Assembly: GCA_031254385.1 (NCBI GenBank) | Contig: JAIRUO010000023.1 | Location: 1-31,669 of the forward strand | Direction of reading: 5' to 3' | Length of the DNA stretch: 31,669 nt | DNA from: Treponema sp. | GTDB lineage: Bacteria > Spirochaetota > Spirochaetia > Treponematales > Breznakiellaceae | Part shown: positions 23,173 to 30,859 of the stretch, piece after piece | Layout: each line of letters starts with the position of its first letter | How positions within the stretch are numbered: the stretch's first letter is position 1 | The notes under the pieces: generated by a model | What the model saw: only the letters and a program-made list of their open reading frames with translations | What the model was told of the DNA's origin: nothing | Database searches by the model: none | Program-made: the position numbers and the translations under genes

Positions 23173-23730
23173 TTAGAAATTGGTCAGATAACAGATACCC
23201 AGGAAAAGAATGGCTTTAAGGATTTCCTTGTCTGTTCTTTTAATCCAATCAAGGGTCTGGGGATTGCAAAGCTGGTTTCCGTACCACCAGAAAAGCCCCA
23301 TCTGGGTATCAATCCTAAAAGTATATTCGGTAAAGTCATCCTTGCGGCTCTGAGCGCCGAAAAAGAGCCAGGCAAGCTCATCCAGAATGGCCCCAAATTC
23401 TTCCAGGGCATTGGAATAATTTTCCTGTTCAATTCCGGCAATAAAGACCGGAAGCCTGTCCTGCAGATTTTCCTTGCGGCCTTCTTCTGCCTTTTCTACC
23501 CAGGTCTTTTGTATGAGCAGATCAAGGTTATTCTGAAACGAGAGCATCAAAGCTCCGGAATCGGGCGTTTTGTATTCATTACCCAAACCTAAAATCCCGG
23601 CAAATTTTTTGATCTTTTCGAAGGATGGCCCTTTTCCTTCGGGATATCCGTTTACGGGGAATAGTCCTTCGGCAATAATACGATATTCCTCAGGAATGGC
23701 ATTGTTAGTACAAGCATAGCAACCAAGCAT
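23173..23730 (-). CDS. Protein of unknown function
   Basis: The 185-residue protein has a predicted mixed helical structure and several aromatic clusters (LFFGAQ, GLFWWYGNQLCNP). It starts MLGCYACTNN, with two early cysteines but no signal peptide long enough for a lipoprotein. I recognise no domain. The reading frame opens at a stop only eight codons before the ATG, so the start cannot be much further upstream, and no clear ribosome-binding site is present. It lies just upstream of the nucleotidyltransferase gene on the same strand and may be co-transcribed. Length and codon use support a real gene. Confidence 0.65.
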   Translation of the reverse strand: MLGCYACTNNAIPEEYRIIAEGLFPVNGYPEGKGPSFEKIKKFAGILGLGNEYKTPDSGALMLSFQNNLDLLIQKTWVEKAEEGRKENLQDRLPVFIAGIEQENYSNALEEFGAILDELAWLFFGAQSRKDDFTEYTFRIDTQMGLFWWYGNQLCNPQTLDWIKRTDKEILKAILFLGICYLTNF

Positions 23731-23800
23731 AGCTTTACGATGTAGAGAAATTTAATTTTAGTCAATAACTCTCATAACTAAATACAACAAGTTAAACCCC

Positions 23801-23850
23801 ATAGGGAGGGAAGGGAAAGCCCCCGTCAGGGCTTTCCCTTCCCTCCCTAT
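23801..23850. repeat. Perfect 22-pair inverted repeat
   Basis: The segment 23801-23822 is purine-rich (starts ATAGGGAGGGAAGGG) and is exactly complementary to 23829-23850 around the six-base loop CCGTCA. Outside it, ACAACAA (about 23784) and TTGTT (about 23865) could add a second tier. It lies 70 bases before the start of the unknown gene at 23730, in a region with no other gene. No T-run follows, so it is not a standard terminator. The GGG-rich arm recalls the telomere-like elements, but the units are different. Confidence 0.75.
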
Positions 23851-23877
23851 AGTAATAAAGCCTGTTGTTTTTACTCT

Positions 23878-24228
23878 ATATTAAATACTACAGTACAACA
23901 TATAAAGTTAATTATTGCCTGGGTGGGGTATATGGCCTACCTGTGACCTCTGCTAACCTAGAATAAAGGACAAACGTCATTGGGAAACAAAAGCCTCTGA
24001 ACCAAACAAAAGCGTTAACCCAAAAAAGTTGTTATGCAGGAGAGCAGGGATGACGCTTGCCGCCGAATGGCGGCAGTTAATACCTTCCTATCGGCAAACG
24101 GCCCGAAGGGACGTATGACATATACACCAACCGGGATATATAAACTTTAGTATTTTGTAATTTGTTTAATTCAGAATAACACTAGAAAAGAAGCAGATTT
24201 TGTTATATACTTAAGTGAGGAGAACTAT
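23878..24228. other. Gene-free stretch with possible structured RNA
   Basis: About 350 bases hold no open frame of useful length on either strand. A stem GCCGCC-GAAT-GGCGGC lies near 24060-24073, and a second short stem with CCCGAAGGG near 24105. I find no signature of tmRNA, RNase P RNA, SRP RNA or tRNA. The base composition of about 23930-24150 is less AT-rich than ordinary spacer, which hints at a conserved RNA or the remains of a gene. The last 50 bases should hold the promoter of the NifU-like gene; TTGTTATATACTT near 24199 is a weak candidate. Confidence 0.35.
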
Positions 24229-24453
24229 ATGCTGGAAGAACAGATTAAGACCGCTTTGGATAATGTGCGCCCCTCCCTGCAAGCGGACGGCGGAGATGTG
24301 GAATTTGTGTCCGTAGATGGAGAAGGCGTAGTTTCTGTAAAACTTACAGGCGCCTGCGGAAGCTGTCCTATGGCGCAGATGACCCTGAAAATGGGTATTG
24401 AAAATTACCTGAAAAAAGAAATCCCCGAAGTAAATTCTGTAATCGGGGTATAA
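24229..24453 (+). CDS. NifU C-terminal-domain Fe-S scaffold protein
   Basis: The 74-residue protein is a stand-alone NifU C-terminal domain (Nfu type). It shows LQADGGDVEFV and the cluster-binding pair in GACGSCPMAQ (C43, C46), the core CxxC of the family. It would carry a 4Fe-4S cluster, shared between two subunits, and pass it to client enzymes. The length is normal for the short form. GAGGAG lies about seven bases before the ATG. The radical SAM gene ygiQ starts nine bases after the stop, and the 4Fe-4S cluster of that protein is a natural client. The Fe-S-rich operon at 26441-30481 is convergent and could be another. Confidence 0.93.
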   Translation: MLEEQIKTALDNVRPSLQADGGDVEFVSVDGEGVVSVKLTGACGSCPMAQMTLKMGIENYLKKEIPEVNSVIGV

Positions 24454-24462
24454 CCTATACCT

Positions 24463-26241
24463 TTGGCATCAACGGAATTCCTTCCCATTTCCCGTGGGGA
24501 GATGGAAGAAAGAGGATGGGAAGAGTGCGACTTTATTTTTGTTACCGGTGATGCCTATGTTGATCATCCTTCCTTTGCAGCCGCAATAATCAGCAGAGTC
24601 CTGGAAGCCGATGGTTTCCGGGTAGGAATACTTGTCCAGCCCGATTGGAAAGTTCCGGCCTCGTATACGATTCTGGGCCGTCCCCGGCTTGGCTTTCTTG
24701 TGGGGGCGGGCAATATGGATTCCATGGTTGCCCATTATACGGCTGCCAAAAAAAAGCGTTCCGAAGATGCATACACTCCAGGGGGAAAGGCAGGAGCCCG
24801 CCCTGATAGGGCACTGCTCAAATATGTCGGAGGAATTCGGGCTGCTTTTGACAATGCAGCGATCATCATCGGGGGCATAGAAGCCAGCCTACGGCGTTTT
24901 GCCCATTACGATTACTGGTCAGATACGGTGCGGCGTTCGATACTGCTTGATTCCAAGGCAGATATACTGGTTTACGGCATGGGAGAGTCTGCGATCAGGG
25001 AAATTGCCAAAAGGCTGGAATCTGGCAAAAAAATAAATGAAATTAACGATATTCGCGGTACCTGTGTGCGGAGCAATAGCTGTCCGGCAGACGTTTTGGA
25101 ACTCCCAGGCTATGAAACGATAAAAACCAGAGATACAGCTTCGCTACGTTTGTATGCGGAACACTTTATGATCAAAAAAATGAACGCAGACCCTTTGACC
25201 GCAAAGACCCTCGCAGAAAAGAATGACGGCGGTCGCTGGGTTATTCAGAATCCCCCGGCCTTCCCCCTGGAACAAAAAGAATTCGACCGCATTTACGAAC
25301 TGCCTTTTACTAGGCGTTCACATCCGGTCTATGACGCTGTTGGAGGAATCCCAGCCCTAAAGGAAGTGTCCTTTTCCTTAGTCTCAAGCCGGGGCTGTTC
25401 CGGGGGCTGCTCTTTTTGTTCAATAGCCTTTCTTCAGGGCAAGGCAATCAGAGGCCGCAGCAAAGAAAGCCTGGTTCGTGAAGCAAAGGCGCTTACGGCC
25501 ATGCCCGGCTTTAAGGGTTATATTCATGATGTGGGAGGCCCGACCGCCAATTTCTACACTCCGTTATGCGACAAACAGAAAAAAGGCGGCTTCTGTATAG
25601 ATAGGGAATGTCTGTTTCCTTCACCCTGTCCGAATATCAATCCTGATCACCGGCCCTATCTTGATACGCTCAAAGCCCTGCGGCAGATTGAGGGCGTAAA
25701 AAAGGTCTTTATACGATCAGGGCTCCGTTTTGATTTTATTGAAGCGGACAGGGAGAAAGGCGGCGAATTCCTTGAGACCCTATGCAAATACCATGTTTCA
25801 GGCCAGCTTAAAATAGCCCCGGAACACAGTTCTCCCCGCGTTCTTGCTACAATGGGAAAGGCTGGCGATTATGAAAGCTTCCGCAGAAAATTTACTGATA
25901 CAAACAAAAAGCTCAACATGAAACAATATCTGCTCCCCTACTTTATTTCCGGCCATCCGGGTTGCGGCTTGGAAGACGCAATTGAACTGGCCCTTTATCT
26001 TAAAAAAAGCGGTTTTGTTCCTGACCAGATACAGGATTTTTATCCCACGCCCGGAACCCTTTCGACAGCGATGTATTACACCGGGCTTGATCCCAGAACC
26101 ATGGAAGCCATCCATGTCCCCAAAGAAAGGGAGAAAAAGCTCCAGAAAGCCCTGCTTCATTTTGACAAAAAAGAAAATTATGTCTTGGTTAAAGAGGCAT
26201 TGAAAACAGCAGGTCGCGAAGATTTGCTCAATAGGATTTAG
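24463..26241 (+). CDS. ygiQ: YgiQ-family radical SAM protein
   Basis: The 592-residue protein has the typical YgiQ start (FLPISRGEMEERGWEECDFIFVTGDAYVDHPSF), a B12-binding-like N-terminal domain and the cluster motif GCSGGCSFC (C312, C316, C319). GHPGCGLEDA and QDFYPTPGTLSTAMYYTG, both conserved in the family, follow. The reaction of YgiQ is unknown. The start codon is TTG at 24463; the family-conserved FLP follows five residues later, so no later start is possible. It has no clear ribosome-binding site and lies nine bases after the NifU-like gene, which suggests coupling. The stop codon lies in the first unit of a telomere-like repeat. The C-terminal tail is shorter than in the E. coli protein. 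Confidence 0.93.
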   Translation: MASTEFLPISRGEMEERGWEECDFIFVTGDAYVDHPSFAAAIISRVLEADGFRVGILVQPDWKVPASYTILGRPRLGFLVGAGNMDSMVAHYTAAKKKRSEDAYTPGGKAGARPDRALLKYVGGIRAAFDNAAIIIGGIEASLRRFAHYDYWSDTVRRSILLDSKADILVYGMGESAIREIAKRLESGKKINEINDIRGTCVRSNSCPADVLELPGYETIKTRDTASLRLYAEHFMIKKMNADPLTAKTLAEKNDGGRWVIQNPPAFPLEQKEFDRIYELPFTRRSHPVYDAVGGIPALKEVSFSLVSSRGCSGGCSFCSIAFLQGKAIRGRSKESLVREAKALTAMPGFKGYIHDVGGPTANFYTPLCDKQKKGGFCIDRECLFPSPCPNINPDHRPYLDTLKALRQIEGVKKVFIRSGLRFDFIEADREKGGEFLETLCKYHVSGQLKIAPEHSSPRVLATMGKAGDYESFRRKFTDTNKKLNMKQYLLPYFISGHPGCGLEDAIELALYLKKSGFVPDQIQDFYPTPGTLSTAMYYTGLDPRTMEAIHVPKEREKKLQKALLHFDKKENYVLVKEALKTAGREDLLNRI

Positions 26242-26302
26242 GGGTTAGGATTTAGAGATTAGAATTACTATATCCTACATCCTGAATCCTATATCCTAAA
26301 AT
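26236..26302. repeat. Telomere-like inverted-repeat element C
   Basis: The left arm (26236-26266) has TTTAGG, GGTTAGG and GATTAG units. The right arm (about 26271-26302) has ATCCTA and CCTAAA units. The arms are imperfect complements. The TAG stop of ygiQ is part of the first unit. It is the shortest and most diverged of the three full elements. Confidence 0.6.
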
Positions 26303-26341
26303 AAAAAAGCCATAACCGGGAGGAGGAAAACCGGTTACGGC
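26303..26341 (-). terminator. Rho-independent terminator of the hydrogenase-like operon
   Basis: Read on the minus strand, GCCGTAACCGG and CCGGTTATGGC form a stem with one G-U pair around a pyrimidine-rich loop and run into TTTTTTATTTT. It lies about 100 bases beyond the stop of the TPR gene and should end the minus-strand operon. It directly abuts element C, which serves the opposite strand. Confidence 0.78.
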
Positions 26342-26440
26342 CAAAATTGATTGAAGGACTTTATGAAAAGCCTGCTTTATTCGCTGTTTAATAATTAAAC
26401 AACAGGTCTTAAGAAAAGTTACATGAATTTGGACTTGGTA

Positions 26441-27121
26441 TTAGTTGCTTCTTACACGGGTAAGGCCGTCCCTGGCTGCCTGGTAATCGGGGCTTAGGGC
26501 AAGGGCCCGTTCGTAGGCTTCTGCGGCGGGCTGCGGATAGCCGGTGTTTTCCCTGGCACTGCCTAGCCTGTACCACCAGAGGGCGATTCCTGGCTGGTGC
26601 CTGACTGCCGCACTGTAGGCCATCTCGGCTAGGTAGTATTTTTCTTGTATTCTGTAAATTTCACCAACATAAAAATAGGCGATAGAAATCCTTTCGCCGT
26701 TTGGCATATAATTGATATAACGCTGCATGTGCCTTAAAGAATTGTTATAATCATACAGATGAAAATACGCCTCTCCCAGAGTTTCCGTGATCCGGTATTC
26801 ATCGGCATAAAGCCTTAGCGCCTGCTCCCCAAAAACAGTAACATCCCTATATTTTCTTTGGCGCAAAAGGGCCCAGGTAAGGGCCGTATAGGTATTCCGG
26901 TTTGCGATGCTCCGGGATATCTCATCATTACAGATACTTATGACCCTGTCGTAGTAGATATCCGCTTCCTCAAGCTGTCCCAGGCTTTCCAGGTCCCTGC
27001 CTGTATTATAAAGCTCTATGGCATTGCCGCTTAATCCAGAAGAACTGCTTTGGGGATATACAGGCAGAGCAAAGATGAAAAGCATAATTACCGGGAAGAA
27101 CCGAATTTTTTTGAGTATCAT
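26441..27121 (-). CDS. Secreted TPR-repeat protein
   Basis: The 226-residue protein has a hydrophobic signal (FFPVIMLFIFALPVYP, probably cut near QSSSS) and then four or five tetratricopeptide units, such as AIELYNTGRDLESLGQLEEADIYYDRV and AWWYRLGSARENTG-like segments near the end. It probably acts in the periplasm as a protein-binding scaffold. I start at 27121 because that ATG overlaps the stop of the hydrogenase-like gene as ATGA, a usual sign of coupled translation; an upstream start at 27142 would add seven residues. It is the last gene of the operon. Whether it has any part in the enzyme's job is unknown. Confidence 0.8.
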   Translation of the reverse strand: MILKKIRFFPVIMLFIFALPVYPQSSSSGLSGNAIELYNTGRDLESLGQLEEADIYYDRVISICNDEISRSIANRNTYTALTWALLRQRKYRDVTVFGEQALRLYADEYRITETLGEAYFHLYDYNNSLRHMQRYINYMPNGERISIAYFYVGEIYRIQEKYYLAEMAYSAAVRHQPGIALWWYRLGSARENTGYPQPAAEAYERALALSPDYQAARDGLTRVRSN

Positions 27122-28695
27122 GGAATTGCCACGCTCCCGCAACCCAAGGGGCAGCTTATGATATGTACCAGATCGGCATCACATTTGCCTTTGAGTATTG
27201 AATCCATTATCTTATGCGCACTACCAAGTCCGCTCACAGTTAGAATCTTTATAGATTTTCCCTGAAAATTCAATACTGTCTCAATGATTCTTCCTGCTGC
27301 GGAATCATAATGCGCCGCTGTCTCGCCAGATTTTTGACCTGTGGTGTAAGCTTCAAAAACTTTTACAATGGCTTTGTATATTTCCGCTTCCGGCGTGTCA
27401 GAGGCAAATTTGCTTTTCGCGGAATTATGCACCAAGGAATCGAGAGGTGCTTCCGGCAGATTTATAAGGTCTATGCCAGCCATGCGGATCATCCGGGCCA
27501 GTTCGCTTGCGGAAATAGCCAGATTAACATTATTGGCCTCTCCATTGTCCCTGTGAGCCTCATACTTTTTTGCGGTACAGGGCATGATTGAAACATACGT
27601 TATTTCCGGCAAATCGATCTTAAACGTTTTGTTATACCAGGTTTTGGCTAACGCACCGAAGCTCTGTTCAAGGCTATTTTCTACAGTCAGATAAGCCCGC
27701 AGTTCGGGGTAAAAAGTGTCTACAAAATTGTTAAGTGCCGGCGAACAACTAAGTACCATCGGCAGTTTGCCGCTTGGCGATTCACCGCTGCTTTTTATCC
27801 GGTCAAGAAATTCAACGCTCCTTTCGCGTATATACTGATCCGCATAGACAGCGGCGTCAAAGACCTTGTCAAAGCCCATGAGTTTTAGTGCAGCCACAAT
27901 TTTGCCTTTGGTGATGGTTCCAGGGGGAAGCTTAAATTCATTATCTATGACCATGCCCGTGGAATCTGTTATTTGGGTTATTACGCGCTGCCCGCTTTTG
28001 TTAAGAGCCGCCTGAACTTCTGCAGCTTGATCACATTCAACAATAGCTCCTACAGGGCAAACCTGAACGCAAAGGCCGCAGTAAACGCAGGGGCCTTTTT
28101 CAAGGGCATCTTGGTAAGGTGTACAGATTTCATAATGAAGACTGCGATGCCCGGTATTAATTGCACGAACAGCCTGGACATTCTGGCAGACGTCAACACA
28201 GCGTCCGCATTTGACGCATTTGCTCATGTTCCGACTTAATACCCCAGCGGAGCTTTCCGGCACTTGCTTTTCAGCATCTTGATTTTCTGCCCTGTCTTTG
28301 TTTTCGGTGTAGTGTTTGTTATAAGTCTCGGCTAGGTTCTGGAGCTCGCAGGCTCCGCTGCGGGCGCAGCTAAGACATTCCTGAGGATGCTTTGCCAGTA
28401 TCAGATCCAAAATGGTTTTGCGTATGCTCATTAATTTGCGGTTGTTGGTAACCACATGAACCCCTTCCCATACATCCTGGGAGCAACTAGCAAGGAGTTT
28501 GCCACGGCCGTCACATTCCACTACACAGATGCGGCAGACAGCCCGTTTTCCCAGAGCAGGATGATCGCAAAGAGTTGGTATCTTTACATTCACCTTCCGC
28601 GCCGCTTCAATAATGGTAGTCCCTGCCGCTACAGTTACTGGTATATCGTCTATAAAAAGATTTACGTTCTTATTATCCGATTGGTGATTGCTCAT
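27118..28695 (-). CDS. [FeFe]-hydrogenase-like iron-sulfur subunit with a degenerate H-cluster site
   Basis: 525 residues. The relay half is intact: 2Fe-2S domain (C43, C54, C57, C71), His-Cys 4Fe-4S site (H103, C107, C110, C116) and two 4Fe-4S sites (C160, C163, C166, C170; C203, C206, C209, C213). The catalytic half keeps the fold and the MPCTAKKYEAHR motif (C373), and also SCPLGC (C515, C519). However, the TSCCP motif reads LSCSP (C317, then Ser318), the GGVMEAA segment is replaced by SDTPEAE, and the protein stops at GSVAIP where active enzymes have GGG and a further tail. It forms an operon with NuoE- and NuoF-like genes, overlapping the latter by four bases. It may transfer electrons without making or using H2. 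Confidence 0.88.
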   Translation of the reverse strand: MSNHQSDNKNVNLFIDDIPVTVAAGTTIIEAARKVNVKIPTLCDHPALGKRAVCRICVVECDGRGKLLASCSQDVWEGVHVVTNNRKLMSIRKTILDLILAKHPQECLSCARSGACELQNLAETYNKHYTENKDRAENQDAEKQVPESSAGVLSRNMSKCVKCGRCVDVCQNVQAVRAINTGHRSLHYEICTPYQDALEKGPCVYCGLCVQVCPVGAIVECDQAAEVQAALNKSGQRVITQITDSTGMVIDNEFKLPPGTITKGKIVAALKLMGFDKVFDAAVYADQYIRERSVEFLDRIKSSGESPSGKLPMVLSCSPALNNFVDTFYPELRAYLTVENSLEQSFGALAKTWYNKTFKIDLPEITYVSIMPCTAKKYEAHRDNGEANNVNLAISASELARMIRMAGIDLINLPEAPLDSLVHNSAKSKFASDTPEAEIYKAIVKVFEAYTTGQKSGETAAHYDSAAGRIIETVLNFQGKSIKILTVSGLGSAHKIMDSILKGKCDADLVHIISCPLGCGSVAIP

Positions 28696-29993
28696 ATTTT
28701 AACTTCCGTATTGTGAACATTGACACCTGCTTCAAATTCTGCCTTGAAATGCTTCCACGCGCTACTCAGGGCAGCAGAGGCGGTCTGGCCCAGGCCGCAG
28801 AATGAAGCGCCGTTCATGGTTTGAACAAGGCTGCGGAGCATATCCAGATCAGATGCGGAAGCTGCGCCGGGCACTGAGAGTTTGCACATAATATGTAAAA
28901 GCTGCTGGTTGCCTTCTCTACACGGAACGCATTTGCCGCATGATTCGTGGATAAAAAATTCTGTAACGCATTTAAGGTATTCCAGAATGGGAACGCTTTC
29001 GTCCATAACTACTATAGCCCCTGAGCCTACGCTCAAGCCGGCTTCTTTAAGGTTCGTATAGCTGTAGATAGTGTCAAGCTGAGCAGGACAGCCAATAGAG
29101 CCACTCTGCCCGCCCAGATGGAAGAATTTCAATTGTTTGCCGTCTTTTATACCGCCGCCCATTTCAGGGTCAAAGATAATATCCCTAAGGCTTACTTTGC
29201 CCAGGGGAATCTCAAACACGCCCCTGTTGCGAACATGCCCCGAAAGGCAGATTAGTTTGGTTCCTCCTGAGTCCGGGTGGCCGATTTGCAGAAACGCAGC
29301 TCCGCCCATGTTCACTATGTGGGGAATATTAGCAAAAGACTCTACATTATTGACCAGCGTGGGCATCTTAAAAAGCCCGACTTCCGCCAAATGCGGCGGC
29401 TTTATCCTGGGCCTACCGACTCTGCCCTCTGTGGAATTGAGCAGCGCCGAGTTTTCGCCGCAGACATAGGCCCCGGCCCCAGATTCAATATGAATATCAT
29501 AATCAAAGCCTGTGCCAAGTATGTTGCTTCCCAGAAAACCTGCGGCCTTAAGGCTTTCTATTGCCTTGATAAGCTGTTTCTGGATTTTACGGTACTCGCC
29601 CCGCACATATATATAGCCGGCTTTGGCTTTGAACACAAAACCGGCGATGATAATGCCCTCCAATAGCTTAAAGGGTAGTTTTTCCATTATAAAGCGGTCT
29701 TTGAAAGTGCCGGGCTCGCCTTCATCGGCGTTGCAGACTATGTATTTGGGCATCTCGTGTATATGCAAAAGGTGTTCCCACTTGCTGCCCGCCGGATACG
29801 CTGCGCCGCCTCGTCCCAGAAGCTTGGCTTTTTTGACTTCCGCGATGATATCTTCGCTCGTCATAGTGACGGCCTTTTTCAAGGCGCTAAAGCCGCCGGA
29901 ATTATTGTATTCTTCTATGGAAGAGAGGTCTTTTATTGCCGTATTGGTGCCGTCCAGACCTCCGCTGAGTAGCTGTTTAATGAATTTGGACAT
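28692..29993 (-). CDS. NuoF/HydB-like NADH-binding flavoprotein subunit
   Basis: The 433-residue protein has the FMN site GRGGAAYPAG (60-69), NADEGEPGTFKDR with the conserved acidic residues, the dinucleotide region GAGAYVCGEN (172-181) and the 4Fe-4S motif ESCGKCVPCRE (C352, C355, C358) with C399 in SFCGLG. It lacks the N-terminal thioredoxin-like 2Fe-2S domain and the C-terminal ferredoxin domain found in HydB of trimeric hydrogenases, so it is the core NuoF unit only. The usual GEETAL motif reads GENSAL here, with Asn at a place where Glu contacts NADH in complex I. It overlaps the NuoE-like gene by one base (TAATG) and the next gene by four. Confidence 0.9.
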   Translation of the reverse strand: MSKFIKQLLSGGLDGTNTAIKDLSSIEEYNNSGGFSALKKAVTMTSEDIIAEVKKAKLLGRGGAAYPAGSKWEHLLHIHEMPKYIVCNADEGEPGTFKDRFIMEKLPFKLLEGIIIAGFVFKAKAGYIYVRGEYRKIQKQLIKAIESLKAAGFLGSNILGTGFDYDIHIESGAGAYVCGENSALLNSTEGRVGRPRIKPPHLAEVGLFKMPTLVNNVESFANIPHIVNMGGAAFLQIGHPDSGGTKLICLSGHVRNRGVFEIPLGKVSLRDIIFDPEMGGGIKDGKQLKFFHLGGQSGSIGCPAQLDTIYSYTNLKEAGLSVGSGAIVVMDESVPILEYLKCVTEFFIHESCGKCVPCREGNQQLLHIMCKLSVPGAASASDLDMLRSLVQTMNGASFCGLGQTASAALSSAWKHFKAEFEAGVNVHNTEVKI

Positions 29994-30481
29994 TAGGTAT
30001 GCAAGCCTCCTCCTTCATAACAGCATTTAACCAGAGTCTTTACCTTTTGTTCCGTAAGGTTGCCAAACACCTCATCGCCGATTTTAGCCACAGGCCCGAT
30101 TTCACAGGCCCCCACGCAACTGGTGCGAAACAAAGAGAGTTTGCCGTCCGCGCTGGTTTCGCCCGTTTTGATACCTGCTGCCTGTTCAAACCATTGCACC
30201 AGATCTGCGGCTTTGGAGAAATGGCAGGGCGTACTTTGACAAATTTCGATTATATATTCGCCTTTGGGCTTTGTGCTGAACATGGCGTAAAAAGTCAGAA
30301 CATCGTGTATTTCCGAAAGGGACACATTCAATATTTTAGATACAAGCTCGGCCCATTTCTGGTCCACATAGTTCCTGCCCGATGCCTCCTGAATATCCAG
30401 GAGTATGGCAACAAGCTGCTGAGGATCATTCCCGTAGCGTAAAGTTATGTTTTTTACCTGATCTTCAGTTAGCTCCCCCAC
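29993..30481 (-). CDS. NuoE/HydC-like 2Fe-2S subunit
   Basis: The 162-residue protein has a helical N-terminal part (LLDIQEASGRNYVDQKW) and a thioredoxin-like 2Fe-2S domain with CQSTPC (C81, C86) and CVGACEIGP (C122, C126), the exact NuoE spacing. It would pass electrons within the flavin-bound part of the complex. Start codon is GTG, with AAGGAG six bases upstream. It is the first gene of a four-gene minus-strand operon whose members all overlap. A promoter is not obvious; TTGAGT and TACTTT, 17 bases apart, near 30500-30540 are weak. The length is normal for the family. Confidence 0.92.
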   Translation of the reverse strand: MGELTEDQVKNITLRYGNDPQQLVAILLDIQEASGRNYVDQKWAELVSKILNVSLSEIHDVLTFYAMFSTKPKGEYIIEICQSTPCHFSKAADLVQWFEQAAGIKTGETSADGKLSLFRTSCVGACEIGPVAKIGDEVFGNLTEQKVKTLVKCCYEGGGLHT

Positions 30482-30590
30482 TTTGAACTCCTTTTTAAAT
30501 TGGCAATGGCCTAGTTAAAGTACCAGAGATTAAGGAAAAACTCAACTGATGGGGTTTGGTACTACGAGCGACAGTAATACGAGCTACCAT

Positions 30591-30619
30591 TTGACAAGAA
30601 AAGAAAAAAGTAGTATTTT
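30591..30619 (+). promoter_or_regulatory. Promoter and probable operator of the mazEF-like pair
   Basis: TTGACA (30591-30596), a 17-base spacer and TATTTT (30614-30619) form a fair sigma-70 promoter. Short repeats surround it: TACGAGC occurs twice just upstream (near 30563 and 30579), and GTAGTAT occurs twice around the -10 box and start codon. Such repeats are typical sites for ribbon-helix-helix antitoxins, which repress their own genes. The leader is very short and without a Shine-Dalgarno site. Confidence 0.55.
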
Positions 30620-30625
30620 GGTAGT

Positions 30626-30859
30626 ATGATTACCAAGACAAAAAAATCTGTTTCCCTGTCAAATGCCCTGTTAAAAGAACTTGCCCGGCTTAACAAAGAC
30701 GGCAGTATTTCAGAATTTATTGAAAGGGCCCTAGTGTATTATATGAACGAACTTAAAAGGCGGGAACGAGGTCAACGGGATATAGAAATTATCAACGCAA
30801 ACGCAAAACGGTTTAACAAAGATGCTGAAGAAAACCTTGCGTTTCAGGCAATGAAATGA
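30626..30859 (+). CDS. Ribbon-helix-helix antitoxin
   Basis: The 77-residue protein has an N-terminal ribbon-helix-helix pattern (KKSVSLSNALLKELARL, then SISEFIERALVYYM) and a charged C-terminal half that would wrap around the toxin. It would neutralise the following MazF-like ribonuclease and repress the pair by binding repeats around 30563-30630. The stop overlaps the toxin ATG by four bases (ATGA). No Shine-Dalgarno site precedes the ATG. Confidence 0.83.
   Translation: MITKTKKSVSLSNALLKELARLNKDGSISEFIERALVYYMNELKRRERGQRDIEIINANAKRFNKDAEENLAFQAMK

Noticed and set aside
23878..24228. tmRNA, RNase P RNA, SRP RNA or tRNA
   Set aside because: None of the conserved cores of these RNAs could be found on either strand.
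27118..28695. Simple call as an active [FeFe] hydrogenase or as NuoG
   Set aside because: Key H-cluster residues and the tail are missing, so an active hydrogenase is doubtful; the MPC and CxxxC motifs show it is not plain NuoG either.
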